NCBI GenBank assembly: GCA_030765645.1
Contig: JAVCCE010000063.1
Coordinates: 1-64,000 of the forward strand
Length of the DNA stretch: 64,000 nucleotides
Source of the DNA: Candidatus Hinthialibacter antarcticus
Lineage (GTDB): Bacteria > Hinthialibacterota > Hinthialibacteria > Hinthialibacterales > Hinthialibacteraceae
Direction of reading: 5' to 3'
The notes under the pieces were generated by a model, which made no database searches, had not been told where the DNA came from, and saw nothing but the letters and a program-made list of their open reading frames with translations. A program made the position numbers and the translations under genes. Shown piece after piece: positions 16,953 to 26,364 of this stretch; position 1 is the stretch's first letter, and each line of letters starts with the position of its first letter.

Positions 16953-18314
16953 CTAAATAATATAATCCATCGCGGCGGCGGCGAAACTGAGCACAAAGAA
17001 AAAGCCGCACATGTCAGTCACCGTCGTTAACACCGGAGACGATACCAGCGCCGGGTCTAGTTTTAATGCGCGCAAAATCAATGGAATCGAACCTCCTAAA
17101 CAAACTGATACCACCGTATTCGCCGCCAACGCCAACCCAACCACGGCGCCAAGAGCAAGGTTCCATTGCCAAAGCGCGGCAATGCAGCCGATGAGAATGC
17201 CTAAGACGGTTCCATTCATAATCCCGATAGGAAACTCTTTCATCAGCGTATAGAAAACTTCTTTGGGCTTCAAAATGCCTTTGTTGAGTTCGCGCATGCT
17301 GACCGCAACCGCCTGGTTGCCCGAACACCCGCTCATGTCAGATATGATGGGGAGAAAGAAAGCCAAAGCGATGACTTGCGTCAGTGTTTCTTCATACATC
17401 GCGATCACGCTCGCAGCGATTAAATTTAATACAATATTGATGCTCAGCCATGACAAGCGGCGTGATGAGCGCGTACGAACCGGCATAGAGCGCAGCTCTT
17501 CGCCGCCGACGATGCCCATGACGCGTAAAAACGATTGGCCTTCTTTTTGTTCTGAGGCTTTGTGGACGGAATTGCGGTGTAAGATGCCAACCAGCCGATT
17601 GCGATTGTCAGTGACCGGAACGCCCAGAAAATCATAATCGCTGAACAAGCCCGCCAGCGTTTTCAGGTTGTCATCAACTTGTACATGGATTGGATAGGGG
17701 ATCATGGCGTCCACAATCATGGTGTCGCGCGGGCGAAACAACAAATCGCGCAAGCGCAAAACGCCCACTAACATTTCATACTTGGTGACGACATAAATAT
17801 ATTGAATATCGAAATCAGAAAACACTTCTCCCTTTTGAGAGATTTCATCGTATACGTTTCCAATGGTTTTATCGTCGGTGAACGAAAGCACTTCGGTATT
17901 CATCAAGCCGCCCGCTGAATCAGGAAGGTATTGCATCAAGGCGCGAATGTCCGTCGCATTTTGATTGGATAGTTTGTCTAAAATGGCGTTGGATTCTTCG
18001 CTGTCTATTGCGCACAAGATGTCCGCCTGGTCATCGCTCTTCATTTCTTCAACGATGGCGGCGGCTTGATCGGGGGCCATTTCTTCTAATAACTCAGCGG
18101 CTTGCTGGTTGTCCAACAATTCAATAATCCAGGCGGCGTAGTCTGGAGCCACAAGCGACAACAGTTCTTTCTGGTTGTCTTCGCTTAAATGTGAAATGGC
18201 CCAAGTCGATTCGGAGGCCTCAATTGAATCGAGAAACAGTTTCAGACCGTCTGGATTTTTGGTTTCAATCAATTGCAGCAATTTTTTCCATGATTCTGCG
18301 GCGGCTTCAGGCAT
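16953..18314 (-). CDS. mgtE: Magnesium transporter MgtE
   Basis: Mg2+ (and Co2+) channel of the inner membrane, 453 residues, the standard length. The N-domain (about 1-135) is made of short helical repeats (WIIELLDNQQAAELLEEMAPDQAA, ILDKLSNQNATDIRALMQYLP). A CBS pair follows (about 140-265, from AGGLMNTEVLSFTDD). Five membrane segments close the protein (about 285-450) with the conserved SGCSGNQAVAVSMRELNKG block lining the pore. The N- and CBS domains normally close the channel when cytosolic Mg2+ is high. AAAGGA lies about 8 nt before the ATG. Its stop lies next to the repeats at 16671-16945. Confidence 0.95.
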   Translation of the reverse strand: MPEAAAESWKKLLQLIETKNPDGLKLFLDSIEASESTWAISHLSEDNQKELLSLVAPDYAAWIIELLDNQQAAELLEEMAPDQAAAIVEEMKSDDQADILCAIDSEESNAILDKLSNQNATDIRALMQYLPDSAGGLMNTEVLSFTDDKTIGNVYDEISQKGEVFSDFDIQYIYVVTKYEMLVGVLRLRDLLFRPRDTMIVDAMIPYPIHVQVDDNLKTLAGLFSDYDFLGVPVTDNRNRLVGILHRNSVHKASEQKEGQSFLRVMGIVGGEELRSMPVRTRSSRRLSWLSINIVLNLIAASVIAMYEETLTQVIALAFFLPIISDMSGCSGNQAVAVSMRELNKGILKPKEVFYTLMKEFPIGIMNGTVLGILIGCIAALWQWNLALGAVVGLALAANTVVSVCLGGSIPLILRALKLDPALVSSPVLTTVTDMCGFFFVLSFAAAAMDYII

Positions 18315-18384
18315 ACCCGGTCCTTTCGAACAGTGTGATTTGATAACAGTATAGCATACGGGACAGTAACGAATCCTGATGGAT

Positions 18385-19734
18385 TTAGAACTTGATACAG
18401 CGATTTCTCAACGCGCCGATGAGGTAGAGCGAACCGGCGATGACGATGACGTCGCGGGGCCGGGCGAGTTCGACGGCGCGGCGTAAGGCGCTGCGCGGCG
18501 ATGTGCGCCGCTCGATTTGCCGTGGAGGCTGTACGCCGTTTTGTTGCAGCAACGTTTCAATTTGCTCGATGCTCATGCCGCGCGGCGTGGGCGCCTGGGT
18601 GAGTACGAGGACATCGTCCGGCCTGCATAATTCTTTCACCATGCCCGCCGCGTTTTTATCTTGTAAGAACCCGCACACAAAGACGCGGCGCTGTTTCGGA
18701 AACGACTCGTCGAGCGACTCGCGTAAGGCGGCTGCGCCTTTGACGGTGTGGGCCACGTCTAACACAATCGGCGCCTGGCGCGCGCGGCGAATGACCTCGA
18801 AGCGCCCCGGCCACTGCACAGACGCAAAGCCGCGTCGCAGCTCGCGTTGCGTGAATGCGGGGACCGCGCCGGATTGTTCAAGCGCCTGCAGCGCCGCCAG
18901 CGCCGTTAGCGCGTTGCGTCCTTGATAGCGCCCCACCAGCGGGATGCGCAACGTCCACTGTTGGTGAGAGCGCGTGTTATTCACTACGACCTTGCGTCCA
19001 CGCGGGCCGACTTGTTGCGGGCCGATTGCGTAATCCTGGTCGGTGAAAACCGTTTGCGCTTTGTGTTCGCGTAAGCGTTGTTTGAAATGCGGCAATAGCG
19101 CGGGGTCTTGCGAACCGACCACGACAGGCGCATTGGGGCGGATAATGCCCAATTTTTCATCGGCGATTTCTTCTAACGTATCGCCCAGCAGGTGCGCGTG
19201 TTCCATCGAGATATGGGTAATCACAGAAACCAGCGGGTCCGCGACGTTGGTCGCGTCGAGGCGCCCGCCGAGTCCGGTTTCGATGACGGCGTAATCAACC
19301 CCGCGCTCGCGAAAATACAAAAACGCCATCGCGGTGAGCAATTCAAAAAAGGTGGCGTATCCACGGCTGGGGTGACGGCGGCGCTCAACGGTTTCTTTGA
19401 GCGATTGCGTCCAGCGGACGAACGCAGGGGCGGAGATGCACTTGCCATTAATTTGGATGCGCTCGCGGATGTGGTGCAGATGCGGCGAGGTATACAAGCC
19501 GACTTGGCAGCCCTTCGCTTGCAGCAGCGCCGACAAAAATGCGCAGGTCGAGCCTTTGCCATCGCTGCCCGCCACGTGAATGATGCGCAGGCCGTCTTGC
19601 GGGTTGCCAATGTCTTTCAGCAGTTTTCGAAAGCGGTCCAGGTTGAGGGTTTTATCGGAGTAGTTCCAGTTCGCTTTGCGTTCGTACGAAACAAACGAAT
19701 ACAAATAATTGAGCGCGTCGTGCAGGTTCTTCAC
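18385..19734 (-). CDS. folC: Folylpolyglutamate / dihydrofolate synthase
   Basis: Mur-ligase-fold enzyme of 449 residues that adds glutamate to folates (and possibly to dihydropteroate). The ATP site is HVAGSDGKGSTCAFL near residue 50, followed by FFELLTAMAFLYF and YAVIETGLGGRLDATN, all FolC signatures. GTG at 19734 is taken as the start, 5 nt after the stop of the upstream gene. The open frame continues to 19914, but the extra 60 Arg/His-rich residues are an out-of-frame reading of the dehydratase gene and are not part of the protein. It is the last gene of the minus-strand run that includes tatC and pyrB. Confidence 0.92.
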   Translation of the reverse strand: MKNLHDALNYLYSFVSYERKANWNYSDKTLNLDRFRKLLKDIGNPQDGLRIIHVAGSDGKGSTCAFLSALLQAKGCQVGLYTSPHLHHIRERIQINGKCISAPAFVRWTQSLKETVERRRHPSRGYATFFELLTAMAFLYFRERGVDYAVIETGLGGRLDATNVADPLVSVITHISMEHAHLLGDTLEEIADEKLGIIRPNAPVVVGSQDPALLPHFKQRLREHKAQTVFTDQDYAIGPQQVGPRGRKVVVNNTRSHQQWTLRIPLVGRYQGRNALTALAALQALEQSGAVPAFTQRELRRGFASVQWPGRFEVIRRARQAPIVLDVAHTVKGAAALRESLDESFPKQRRVFVCGFLQDKNAAGMVKELCRPDDVLVLTQAPTPRGMSIEQIETLLQQNGVQPPRQIERRTSPRSALRRAVELARPRDVIVIAGSLYLIGALRNRCIKF

Positions 19735-19739
19735 AGGCG

Positions 19740-20777
19740 CTAGATGATGCCTTCTTCTTTGAGATAGACGCGCAATTCGTCTTTGCTGAGGGTGTTGTCC
19801 GGGCGGGTGATAAAACCTTCCCGGCTGGTGAGTTTGGTGAGTTTGATTTCGTCTTTGCGATGTTCGGGCGCGATCAGGGCGAGTTCGTCGTCGACTTGAT
19901 AGGTGCGGTCCCACTCGTTGGCGGCGATGAGGTCTTCGTCGAATTTTTCGCCGGGCGCGGGGCCGGTGACGTTGATCTGAATCTCTTTGGCGGAATGGCC
20001 TGCTTGCGGGGCGAATTCTTCCACCATGATTTCAGCCAGGTCATAAATGTTAACGCATTGCATTTTGAGGATGAACACTTCGCCGCCTTCCGCCATGACG
20101 GCGGCCTTTAAGACTAAACGCACCGCGCTGGGGATCGACATGAAAAAGCGCCGCATGTCTTTATGCGTTAGCGTCAACGGCCCGCCGTGGCGGATCTGTT
20201 CGCGCCAGATGGGGATCACCGAGCCGCGCGAGTCGAGCACGTTGCCGAAACGCACGGAGCACATGGTCTTGTGAGGTTCGCGGCGGTAAAACGACGCCCA
20301 GGTGACCAGGCGCTCGGCCAGCAGTTTGGTGGCGCCCATGGTGGTGGTGACGTTGACGGCTTTATCGGTGCTGATTGAAACCACCCGTTCGGTGGACGGG
20401 TTTTGCAAGGTCGCGCTGATGATGTTCTGCGTGCCCAGCACGTTGGTTTTCACCGCTTCGATCGGATCGTATTCGGTCGATTCGATGCGTTTGAGCGCGG
20501 CGGCGTGAAAGACGATGTGGACGCCTTCAAAGGCGCGTTCCAGACGGTCTAAATCGCGCACGTCGCCCAGTAAAAAGCGCAGGAATTTATGATCGCGCAA
20601 TTGATAGCGCAAGACGGACTGCTTGTATTCATCGCGGCTGAGAATGCGCAATAAACGAGGGCGGCAGGGGATCAGCTGCCGGACGATTTCGCTGCCGATG
20701 GTGCCGGTGCCGCCTGTGACCAGCACGACCTTGTCTTCGACCAACTCGCGTAGTTTCTCGTGCAGCGTTGCGTCCAC
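19740..20777 (-). CDS. UDP-sugar 4,6-dehydratase-like polysaccharide biosynthesis protein (FlaA1/CapD, PseB type)
   Basis: Extended short-chain dehydrogenase of 345 residues acting on a nucleotide sugar, likely UDP-GlcNAc, for surface glycans. The NAD(P) site is VTGGTGTIGSEIVRQL near residue 19. VFHAAALKRIESTEYDPIEAVKTN and VSISTDKAVNVTTTMGATK contain the typical FlaA1/PseB active-site region, in which the catalytic Tyr position of classical SDRs is replaced (TTMGATK). Being short and lacking membrane segments, it resembles PseB more than CapD. It starts at GTG, 4 nt after the tatC stop, with GAGGAGG as ribosome site inside tatC. Substrate and stereochemistry are not decided. Confidence 0.88.
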   Translation of the reverse strand: MDATLHEKLRELVEDKVVLVTGGTGTIGSEIVRQLIPCRPRLLRILSRDEYKQSVLRYQLRDHKFLRFLLGDVRDLDRLERAFEGVHIVFHAAALKRIESTEYDPIEAVKTNVLGTQNIISATLQNPSTERVVSISTDKAVNVTTTMGATKLLAERLVTWASFYRREPHKTMCSVRFGNVLDSRGSVIPIWREQIRHGGPLTLTHKDMRRFFMSIPSAVRLVLKAAVMAEGGEVFILKMQCVNIYDLAEIMVEEFAPQAGHSAKEIQINVTGPAPGEKFDEDLIAANEWDRTYQVDDELALIAPEHRKDEIKLTKLTSREGFITRPDNTLSKDELRVYLKEEGII

Positions 20778-20781
20778 GGGC

Positions 20782-21579
20782 CTACGCCTCCTCTTCGAGC
20801 GCTTTCTTTTTCTTTTCGGTGATTCGGACCAGGATGATTGAGACCTCGTACAGGATAATCAATGGAATTCCGCACGACAATTGGCTGATCCAATCAGGCG
20901 GCGTAATTAACGCAGCCAGCACAAAGGCCAACACAAACGCATACGAGCGGAAACTCGCTAGCATCTTGCTGTTGACGATTCCCATTTTTGCCAATAACAA
21001 AATGATGACTGGTTCCTCAAAGACTAAACCAAACGCCAGCAAAAAGCGAATCATAAAATTGAGATAATCACCGACAATCCAGACTTGCGCGACCTCTTCC
21101 GTCCCAAATGTAGATAGAAACCCCAGGGCGAAGCGGAATACGACAAAGTAGGCAAACGACGCGCCTAACAGAAAGCAAGCCCACGTAGAGAGACATAACG
21201 GCAATAGGAATTTTTGTTCTTTTTTATATAGCCCTGGCGCCACAAACATCCAAACCTGCCAAAAAATAAAGGGAAAAGCAAAAAAGAACCCGGCCAGTAT
21301 TGATACTTTTAATTGCGCCATCAGGCCCGCAACAGGCGTGGTAAACTGCTTGGAGACATTATCGGGGATCGCGTCAAGCATGATAGCGAGCAGCGGTTGT
21401 GAAAAGATGAAACTGACCACCACGCAGACGGCAAAAATGGCAGTCACCTTGATTAAGCGCTCGCGCAACTCGGTCAGGTGTTCGAGAAAGGTCATCGCGC
21501 CGCCGAGTTCAGCGTCTTCGGTGGTTTCTTCGTCGGGCGATTGATCTTCTGGTTCTTTTATATTGTCTTCGGTAGCCAT
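20782..21579 (-). CDS. tatC: Twin-arginine translocase subunit TatC
   Basis: Inner-membrane receptor of the Tat pathway, 265 residues with six membrane segments. The conserved FLEHLTELRERLIKV block follows a 28-residue acidic N-terminal extension. Later family features include FIFSQPLLAIML, the FAFPFIFWQVWMFVAPGLYKKEQ loop and GLVFEEPVIILLLAKMGIV. The sulfatase at 140 carries a Tat signal, so the pathway has at least one probable client in this window. It lies 30 nt after the TatA/B gene and runs directly into the nucleotide-sugar dehydratase. Confidence 0.96.
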   Translation of the reverse strand: MATEDNIKEPEDQSPDEETTEDAELGGAMTFLEHLTELRERLIKVTAIFAVCVVVSFIFSQPLLAIMLDAIPDNVSKQFTTPVAGLMAQLKVSILAGFFFAFPFIFWQVWMFVAPGLYKKEQKFLLPLCLSTWACFLLGASFAYFVVFRFALGFLSTFGTEEVAQVWIVGDYLNFMIRFLLAFGLVFEEPVIILLLAKMGIVNSKMLASFRSYAFVLAFVLAALITPPDWISQLSCGIPLIILYEVSIILVRITEKKKKALEEEA

Positions 21580-21609
21580 GTTTGTTGGTTGGTCTCTTGG
21601 TTTCTGCGA

Positions 21610-22083
21610 CTAGTCGCTCATCTCGCGCGACAGGCGGTTGGCGTCGTCGATTTTATCCGGGTCGTCCATTGGTTGGGCGGTTTTAGGCGCTTCATCGTTT
21701 CCATTGCCGCCGTCGATGTCATGCGTTTCGGGTTCGGAGATGGCTTCTGCATCGACCGCGTCACCGGCCGGAATGGTTTGTCCGCTCTCATAGCCGGAAT
21801 CATATCCATATTGTTCTGTCCCCTCGCCGTAGGTTTCGGCATAGGGGTCGGAATCCATATCAATTTCGGACTTAGGTTTTTCGGTCAACGTGACTTTGCG
21901 TTCGGCCTCGCGAATCTCGCGCTCGCTCATTTCGAGCTGACGTTGGATCTCGCGGCTGGCGTCGTTAAACATCTTGGTCGCTTTGGCCAGCAGCCGGGCG
22001 AGTTCGGGGAGTTTCTGCGGCCCGAAGACCATTAATGCAACGCCCAATAGGACGACAAGTTCACTGGTGCCAATGCCTAACAT
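21610..22083 (-). CDS. Tat translocase subunit TatA/TatB family
   Basis: Single-pass protein of 157 residues. One N-terminal membrane helix (MLGIGTSELVVLLGVALMVFG) is followed by the FGPQKLPELAR hinge and an amphipathic helix, then a long acidic low-complexity tail (about 75-157). The extended helical region EIQRQLEMSEREIREAERKV is more TatB-like than the short TatA of many genomes, but one gene can serve both roles. The tail is rich in Asp, Glu and Gly and probably disordered. It is 30 nt upstream of tatC. Confidence 0.92.
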   Translation of the reverse strand: MLGIGTSELVVLLGVALMVFGPQKLPELARLLAKATKMFNDASREIQRQLEMSEREIREAERKVTLTEKPKSEIDMDSDPYAETYGEGTEQYGYDSGYESGQTIPAGDAVDAEAISEPETHDIDGGNGNDEAPKTAQPMDDPDKIDDANRLSREMSD

Positions 22084-22204
22084 AAGTTCGTCTCAGCCTT
22101 TGATCTAAACAAGGCGCCATCTTGGCGCATGAGTAGGTATCTTAGTTGCCGCCTACAGGAATGTCGAGTCAGGGAGAGAGGAAAGAGCACTGCTTACAGT
22201 TGGT

Positions 22205-23491
22205 TCATATCTCACTATCGCCGTGGACGCGGCGCCCGGAAACATAGGTCGCTTTGACGCGGCCTTTCAGTTTCCAACCGTTGAATGGGGTGTTGCGTGA
22301 TTTCGAGTAGAAGGTTTCTGCGTCAATCACGTTTTCGGCGTCGGGGTTCCACAATACCAAGTCAGCGCGCCCGCCGATTTTGAGTTCGCCTGCATCCAGG
22401 TTGATGGCGCGGGCGGATTTGTAGGTGATCCAGCCCAGCGCTTCGATGGGGTCGAGCCCGCAACGCTGTTGGATGGGGCCAAGCATCAGCGGCAATAAGG
22501 TTTCAAAGCCGATGATGCCAAACGGCGCCGCCGACATCTGTTGGTCTTTTTCTGAGAAGGTATGGGGCGAGTGGTCGGTGGCGATGCAGTCAATGGAGCC
22601 GTCGCGCAGGCCTTCGTACAAGGCTTCTTGATCTTCCAGCGTCCTCAAAGGCGGATTGACCTTGGCGTTGGTGTTGAAATGGTCGGTCGCTTCGTCGGTG
22701 AGGGTCAGATAATGCGGCGCGGTGTCCGCTGTGACTTTTACGCCTTTTGCTTTATAAAAGCGGATGATATCAACTGTTTCCGCTGCGCTGACGTGTGAAA
22801 TATGCAGTTGCGCTCCGGTTTTACGGGCGAGGATCAAGTCGCGCGAGGTCTGGATGGTTTCTGCTTCACGGGGCGACCCGGTGACGCCCAAGGTCGTAGA
22901 CATTTTGCCGAGATTGACGGGAGCGTTCGCCGTGAGGTTGTGGTCTTCGCAATGGCTGATGATGGGCATGTCGAACACGGCGGCGTATTCCATGGCGCGC
23001 ATCATGACGTACGAATCCATCACGCCGCATCCATCGTCGGAGATGGCGACCGCGCCTGCTTCTGCCATCGCGCCGATGGGCGCCATTTCTTTGCCTTGCA
23101 TTCCCTTGGTTAATGCGCCGACGGGGTGGACATGTACACACGCCGTACGCTCGGCGCGTTCCAACACAAATTCAATCGCAGTCGGCGAGTCGACCGGAGG
23201 CGCGGTGTTCGCCATGCAAACCACGGTGGTGATGCCGCCCGCCGCCGCCGAGCGCGTACCCGTCGCGATGGTTTCTTTGGATTCCTGGCCGGGTTCGCGC
23301 AGGTGGGCGTGAATATCGACCACGCCGGGGAACGCCCACAAACCATTGGCGTCGATGAGGTCGGCGCCTTTTGTGTTCAGTGACGGGCCGATGTCGCGAA
23401 TGGTTTCGCCGTCAATTAAAATATCAGTCACCCGGTCGTCCATGGACGCGGGTTCGAGCAGGCGGACGTTTTGAATCAGCAATTGGGTCAT
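22205..23491 (-). CDS. pyrC: Dihydroorotase
   Basis: Zn-dependent cyclisation of carbamoyl aspartate to dihydroorotate, third step of pyrimidine synthesis. It has 428 residues, the length of class I dihydroorotases. The metal motif DIHAHLREPGQE is near residue 59. Further metal-site blocks are ISHCEDHN, LHISHVSAAET and CIATDHSPHTF. It begins 25 nt after pyrB ends and belongs to the same transcript. The 120 bp between it and tatA/B shows no clear terminator, so the tat genes may be co-transcribed. Confidence 0.95.
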   Translation of the reverse strand: MTQLLIQNVRLLEPASMDDRVTDILIDGETIRDIGPSLNTKGADLIDANGLWAFPGVVDIHAHLREPGQESKETIATGTRSAAAGGITTVVCMANTAPPVDSPTAIEFVLERAERTACVHVHPVGALTKGMQGKEMAPIGAMAEAGAVAISDDGCGVMDSYVMMRAMEYAAVFDMPIISHCEDHNLTANAPVNLGKMSTTLGVTGSPREAETIQTSRDLILARKTGAQLHISHVSAAETVDIIRFYKAKGVKVTADTAPHYLTLTDEATDHFNTNAKVNPPLRTLEDQEALYEGLRDGSIDCIATDHSPHTFSEKDQQMSAAPFGIIGFETLLPLMLGPIQQRCGLDPIEALGWITYKSARAINLDAGELKIGGRADLVLWNPDAENVIDAETFYSKSRNTPFNGWKLKGRVKATYVSGRRVHGDSEI

Positions 23492-23516
23492 AGTCGTTCA
23501 GTCGATGTTTCGTTCG

Positions 23517-24497
23517 TTAAAACAACGAAGGCGTATCGCCTGCCTTTGTGGTTTCGGTCTTCTTTTCATTTGCGTCGCGCGCACCGATCAATAGATAGAG
23601 CAGCGCCATGCGCACGGCGATTCCATTGGTAACTTGTTCGAGAATGACCGCTTGGTCAGACTCCGCCACTTCGGTGGTGATTTCGACGCCCCGGTTCATC
23701 GGGCCGGGGTGCATAATAATCGAGCCGGGCTTGGTGCGCTTGAGCCGCTCGCCGTTCATGCCGTAGTAGCGGCTGTATTCTTTCAAGTCTGGAAAGAAAT
23801 TCGCGCTCATGCGTTCTTTTTGGACGCGCAGCAAGTTGATGACGTCGGCGTCTTCAAAGGCGCCGTCGAGCTTATGACGTACTTCCACGCCCAGCGCTTC
23901 CACCCCTGGAGGAATCAGCGTCGGCGGCCCCACAAAGCGCAACTTAGCGCCCATGGTCAACAGGCCCCACATGTTGGAGCGAGCGACGCGGCTGTGGAGA
24001 ATGTCGCCAACGATAACGATGGTCAGGCCTTCGAGCGGGCCTTTGTGTTCGCGAATGGTAAACATATCCAGCAGCGCTTGAGTGGGGTGTTCGTTGGTAC
24101 CGTCGCCCGCGTTAATGACGGGGATGTCAATGTATTTCGCCAGAAAGTGGGGCGTACCTGAGACGCTATGGCGGATGACGCAGCCGTCAGCGCCCATCAC
24201 GCGCAGGGTTTGCGCGGTATCGACCACGCTTTCGCCTTTAACGACGCTGCTGGCGCCGGTTTGGATGTCGATGACATCGGCGCTGAGGCGAGTGGCTGCG
24301 AGTTCGAATGAGGTCGAAGTTCGCGTACTCGGTTCATAAAATAAATTGATAACAATTTTTCCGCGCAAGGTAGGAACTTTTTTGACGGTGCGCGTCTGAA
24401 TTTCTTTCATGCTGCGGGCGGTGTCCAGCACCAATTCGATTTCTTCGCGGGACACGCCGCGCAGACCCAAACAATCGCGGCTTTTCCAGGTACTCAT
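23517..24497 (-). CDS. pyrB: Aspartate carbamoyltransferase catalytic subunit
   Basis: Condenses carbamoyl phosphate and aspartate, the committed step of pyrimidine synthesis. It has 326 residues from ATG 24497. The carbamoyl-phosphate motif FYEPSTRTSTSFE is near residue 58; HPTQALLDMFTI and MHPGPMNRGVEI are typical of the family. An upstream in-frame start at 24560 would add 21 residues that read out of the intergenic sequence; GGGGAGA about 11 nt before 24497 supports the shorter form. No pyrI regulatory subunit is present. A pyrR-pyrB-pyrC order is common in bacteria. Confidence 0.94.
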   Translation of the reverse strand: MSTWKSRDCLGLRGVSREEIELVLDTARSMKEIQTRTVKKVPTLRGKIVINLFYEPSTRTSTSFELAATRLSADVIDIQTGASSVVKGESVVDTAQTLRVMGADGCVIRHSVSGTPHFLAKYIDIPVINAGDGTNEHPTQALLDMFTIREHKGPLEGLTIVIVGDILHSRVARSNMWGLLTMGAKLRFVGPPTLIPPGVEALGVEVRHKLDGAFEDADVINLLRVQKERMSANFFPDLKEYSRYYGMNGERLKRTKPGSIIMHPGPMNRGVEITTEVAESDQAVILEQVTNGIAVRMALLYLLIGARDANEKKTETTKAGDTPSLF

Positions 24498-24591
24498 CAC
24501 TGCTGTCGTCTCCCCGGCTCCCTTATTTTGAGGCCGGCCGCCGTTTGCGGCGTTTCGCAAAGTCTAAGTGATTTTTTCTACGTTGGCTATG

Positions 24592-25137
24592 TTAACCAAC
24601 CTCTTTTTCGATAAATACGCCGTCTTCGTCGTCTTCTTCGCGCAGGCGAACGACCACGATTTCGTTTTCGTACGTTTTGACGCTCTCTCCGGTGTAGTCG
24701 GCCTGGATGGGCAACTCGCGCCCGCCCCGGTCAACCAGCGCCAGCAGTTGGACGCGCGCGGGGCGGCCTAGATCCATCAGCGCATTGAGCGCCGCGCGAA
24801 CGGTGCGCCCGGTATAAAGCACATCATCAATGAGGACGATGTCTTTTTGTTCGATGTCAAACGGGATGTCGGTGCTGCGTACCGGCGGCGCGGGCGAGGT
24901 GCGGCCTATGTCGTCGCGATACAGGCCAATATCCAACAGCCCCAGTGGGATATCTTCATGCGCCAGGCTCTCGACAAACGGGCGCAAGCGGGTCGCCAAT
25001 GTCGCGCCCCGGCTGCGGATGCCGACCAGCGCGAGATGGCTGCGGGCGCTGCGCTCCCAAATTTGATACGCCATGCGGTGCAGGGTGCGGTCGATCTCGT
25101 CCGCGTTCATCACTTGCCGAAAGTGGTTGTCATTCAT
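24592..25137 (-). CDS. pyrR: Pyrimidine operon regulator / uracil phosphoribosyltransferase PyrR
   Basis: PRT-fold protein of 181 residues that in many bacteria binds pyr mRNA in response to UMP and may convert uracil to UMP. The PRPP-binding loop is VLIDDVLYTGRTVRAA near residue 100; LALVGIRSRGATLA and RPARVQLLALVDRGGRELPI fit the family. Its ATG overlaps the stop of the pseudouridine synthase in ATGA. I could not find a convincing PyrR-binding leader upstream of pyrB or of the first gene, so whether it attenuates this operon is open. Confidence 0.95.
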   Translation of the reverse strand: MNDNHFRQVMNADEIDRTLHRMAYQIWERSARSHLALVGIRSRGATLATRLRPFVESLAHEDIPLGLLDIGLYRDDIGRTSPAPPVRSTDIPFDIEQKDIVLIDDVLYTGRTVRAALNALMDLGRPARVQLLALVDRGGRELPIQADYTGESVKTYENEIVVVRLREEDDEDGVFIEKEVG

Positions 25138-26072
25138 TTCATTCGTTCCAATATAGAATGCAAAGCATCCGGCGGCGGCGCTTTAAACTCAACCTCTTCG
25201 CCGGAGCCAGGGTGCGGAAACCGGATGGAGCGCGCGTGTAATGCAATCATGGTTTGATCGGCAAACGCGCGTTCCAACTCACCGCGTCCACTATACTTTT
25301 TCAGCGTATACACCAGGTCGCCCGCGATGGGATGACCGATGTGTTTGAGATGTACGCGAATCTGGTGCGTACGTCCTGTTACAGGATAAAGCTCCAGCCA
25401 ACTCGCGCCTAGTCCTTCTCCACAAAAACGATACCGGGTGAGCGAGGGGCGACCATCCTGCCGGATGGTCATGCGCTTTCGGTCGGTCGGATGGCGGCCA
25501 ATCGGCTGCTCGATTTCGCCTGCGTCTTTGCCGGGGCGTCCATGCACAATGGCCCAGTAGGCCTTTTTTGTTTCGCGGGCTTTAAAACTGGCGGAAAGCC
25601 GACGATGGGCTTCATCATGTTTCGCGACGATGATGACGCCGCTGGTGACGCGGTCGAGGCGATGCACTATGCCGGGGCGCAGCACCCCGCCAATGCCGGA
25701 CAGATCGTTGAGATGGTGGAGCAGCGCATTCACTAGTGTGCCGGATTTGTTGTGATCGGTCGGGTGAACGCTCATGCCCCAGGCTTTATTGATGACGGCG
25801 ATGTCTGAATCCTGGTATACAATATCCAGCGGCAACGGTTCTGGTTCTACAGTTGAAGGCGCGGGCGGCGGCGCTGAAAGCGTAATACAATCGCCGGGCG
25901 CAACTTCTTCGCGAGGCTTGGCGCAAAGTGCGCCGTTGCGCGTAACCGCGCTTTCTTGGATCAGCGCCTGGATGCGGCTGCGCGAAAATCCGTCTGCAAC
26001 GCTGGTCAGATATTTATCAATCCGAACGCCGGCAAATGGCTCTGTGACAATAAATTCGATTGTTTGGCGCAT
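25134..26072 (-). CDS. RluA/RluD-family pseudouridine synthase
   Basis: RNA-modifying enzyme of 312 residues that converts specific uridines in 23S rRNA or tRNA to pseudouridine. An S4 RNA-binding domain comes first (RIDKYLTSVADGFSRSRIQALIQ, residues about 16-70). The catalytic domain follows, with the conserved GIVHRLDRVTSGVIIVAK, whose Asp is the nucleophile. DLVYTLKKY and LHARSIRFPHP are also typical. RluD is the best guess because of the S4 domain, but RluA-group members cannot be separated by eye. It is the first gene of the pyr transcript and overlaps pyrR by 4 nt. Confidence 0.92.
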   Translation of the reverse strand: MRQTIEFIVTEPFAGVRIDKYLTSVADGFSRSRIQALIQESAVTRNGALCAKPREEVAPGDCITLSAPPPAPSTVEPEPLPLDIVYQDSDIAVINKAWGMSVHPTDHNKSGTLVNALLHHLNDLSGIGGVLRPGIVHRLDRVTSGVIIVAKHDEAHRRLSASFKARETKKAYWAIVHGRPGKDAGEIEQPIGRHPTDRKRMTIRQDGRPSLTRYRFCGEGLGASWLELYPVTGRTHQIRVHLKHIGHPIAGDLVYTLKKYSGRGELERAFADQTMIALHARSIRFPHPGSGEEVEFKAPPPDALHSILERMK

Positions 26073-26364
26073 ATCCTAACCCAGGTGCGACCAATCGTAT
26101 AAATTCAGCTCAATAACCCGTTTTATCTCTAGAAATTATACTCCACTCGCTACAATAGAAACAGGATCAGCCGAAATGCTGACTAAATTCATTTTTTTTC
26201 TGAATATTGAGAAACATCTACCTTTGATGTAGTATTTTGTAGGCTCAATGATATGCAGCCCGAACCTAAATTGATTCTGCTGTATACTTTTCTATGAAAC
26301 TATCAATGGATTGGGTCTTGTTGTAACGCGGTTTGATTTTTTTACCAATTGTATGGAGGAAATA
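26073..26364. other. Divergent intergenic region between the pyr run and cysK
   Basis: AT-rich sequence holding the promoters of two divergent transcripts. TTGATT...TATACT (26270-26291) may be promoter elements for cysK but the spacing is short. No S-box, T-box or PyrR-binding structure was recognised. Confidence 0.4.

Noticed and set aside
19735-19914. N-terminal extension of the folC reading frame
   Set aside because: The extra 60 residues are Arg/His/Gln-rich, overlap the coding part of the upstream dehydratase gene in another frame, and FolC homology begins only after GTG 19734.
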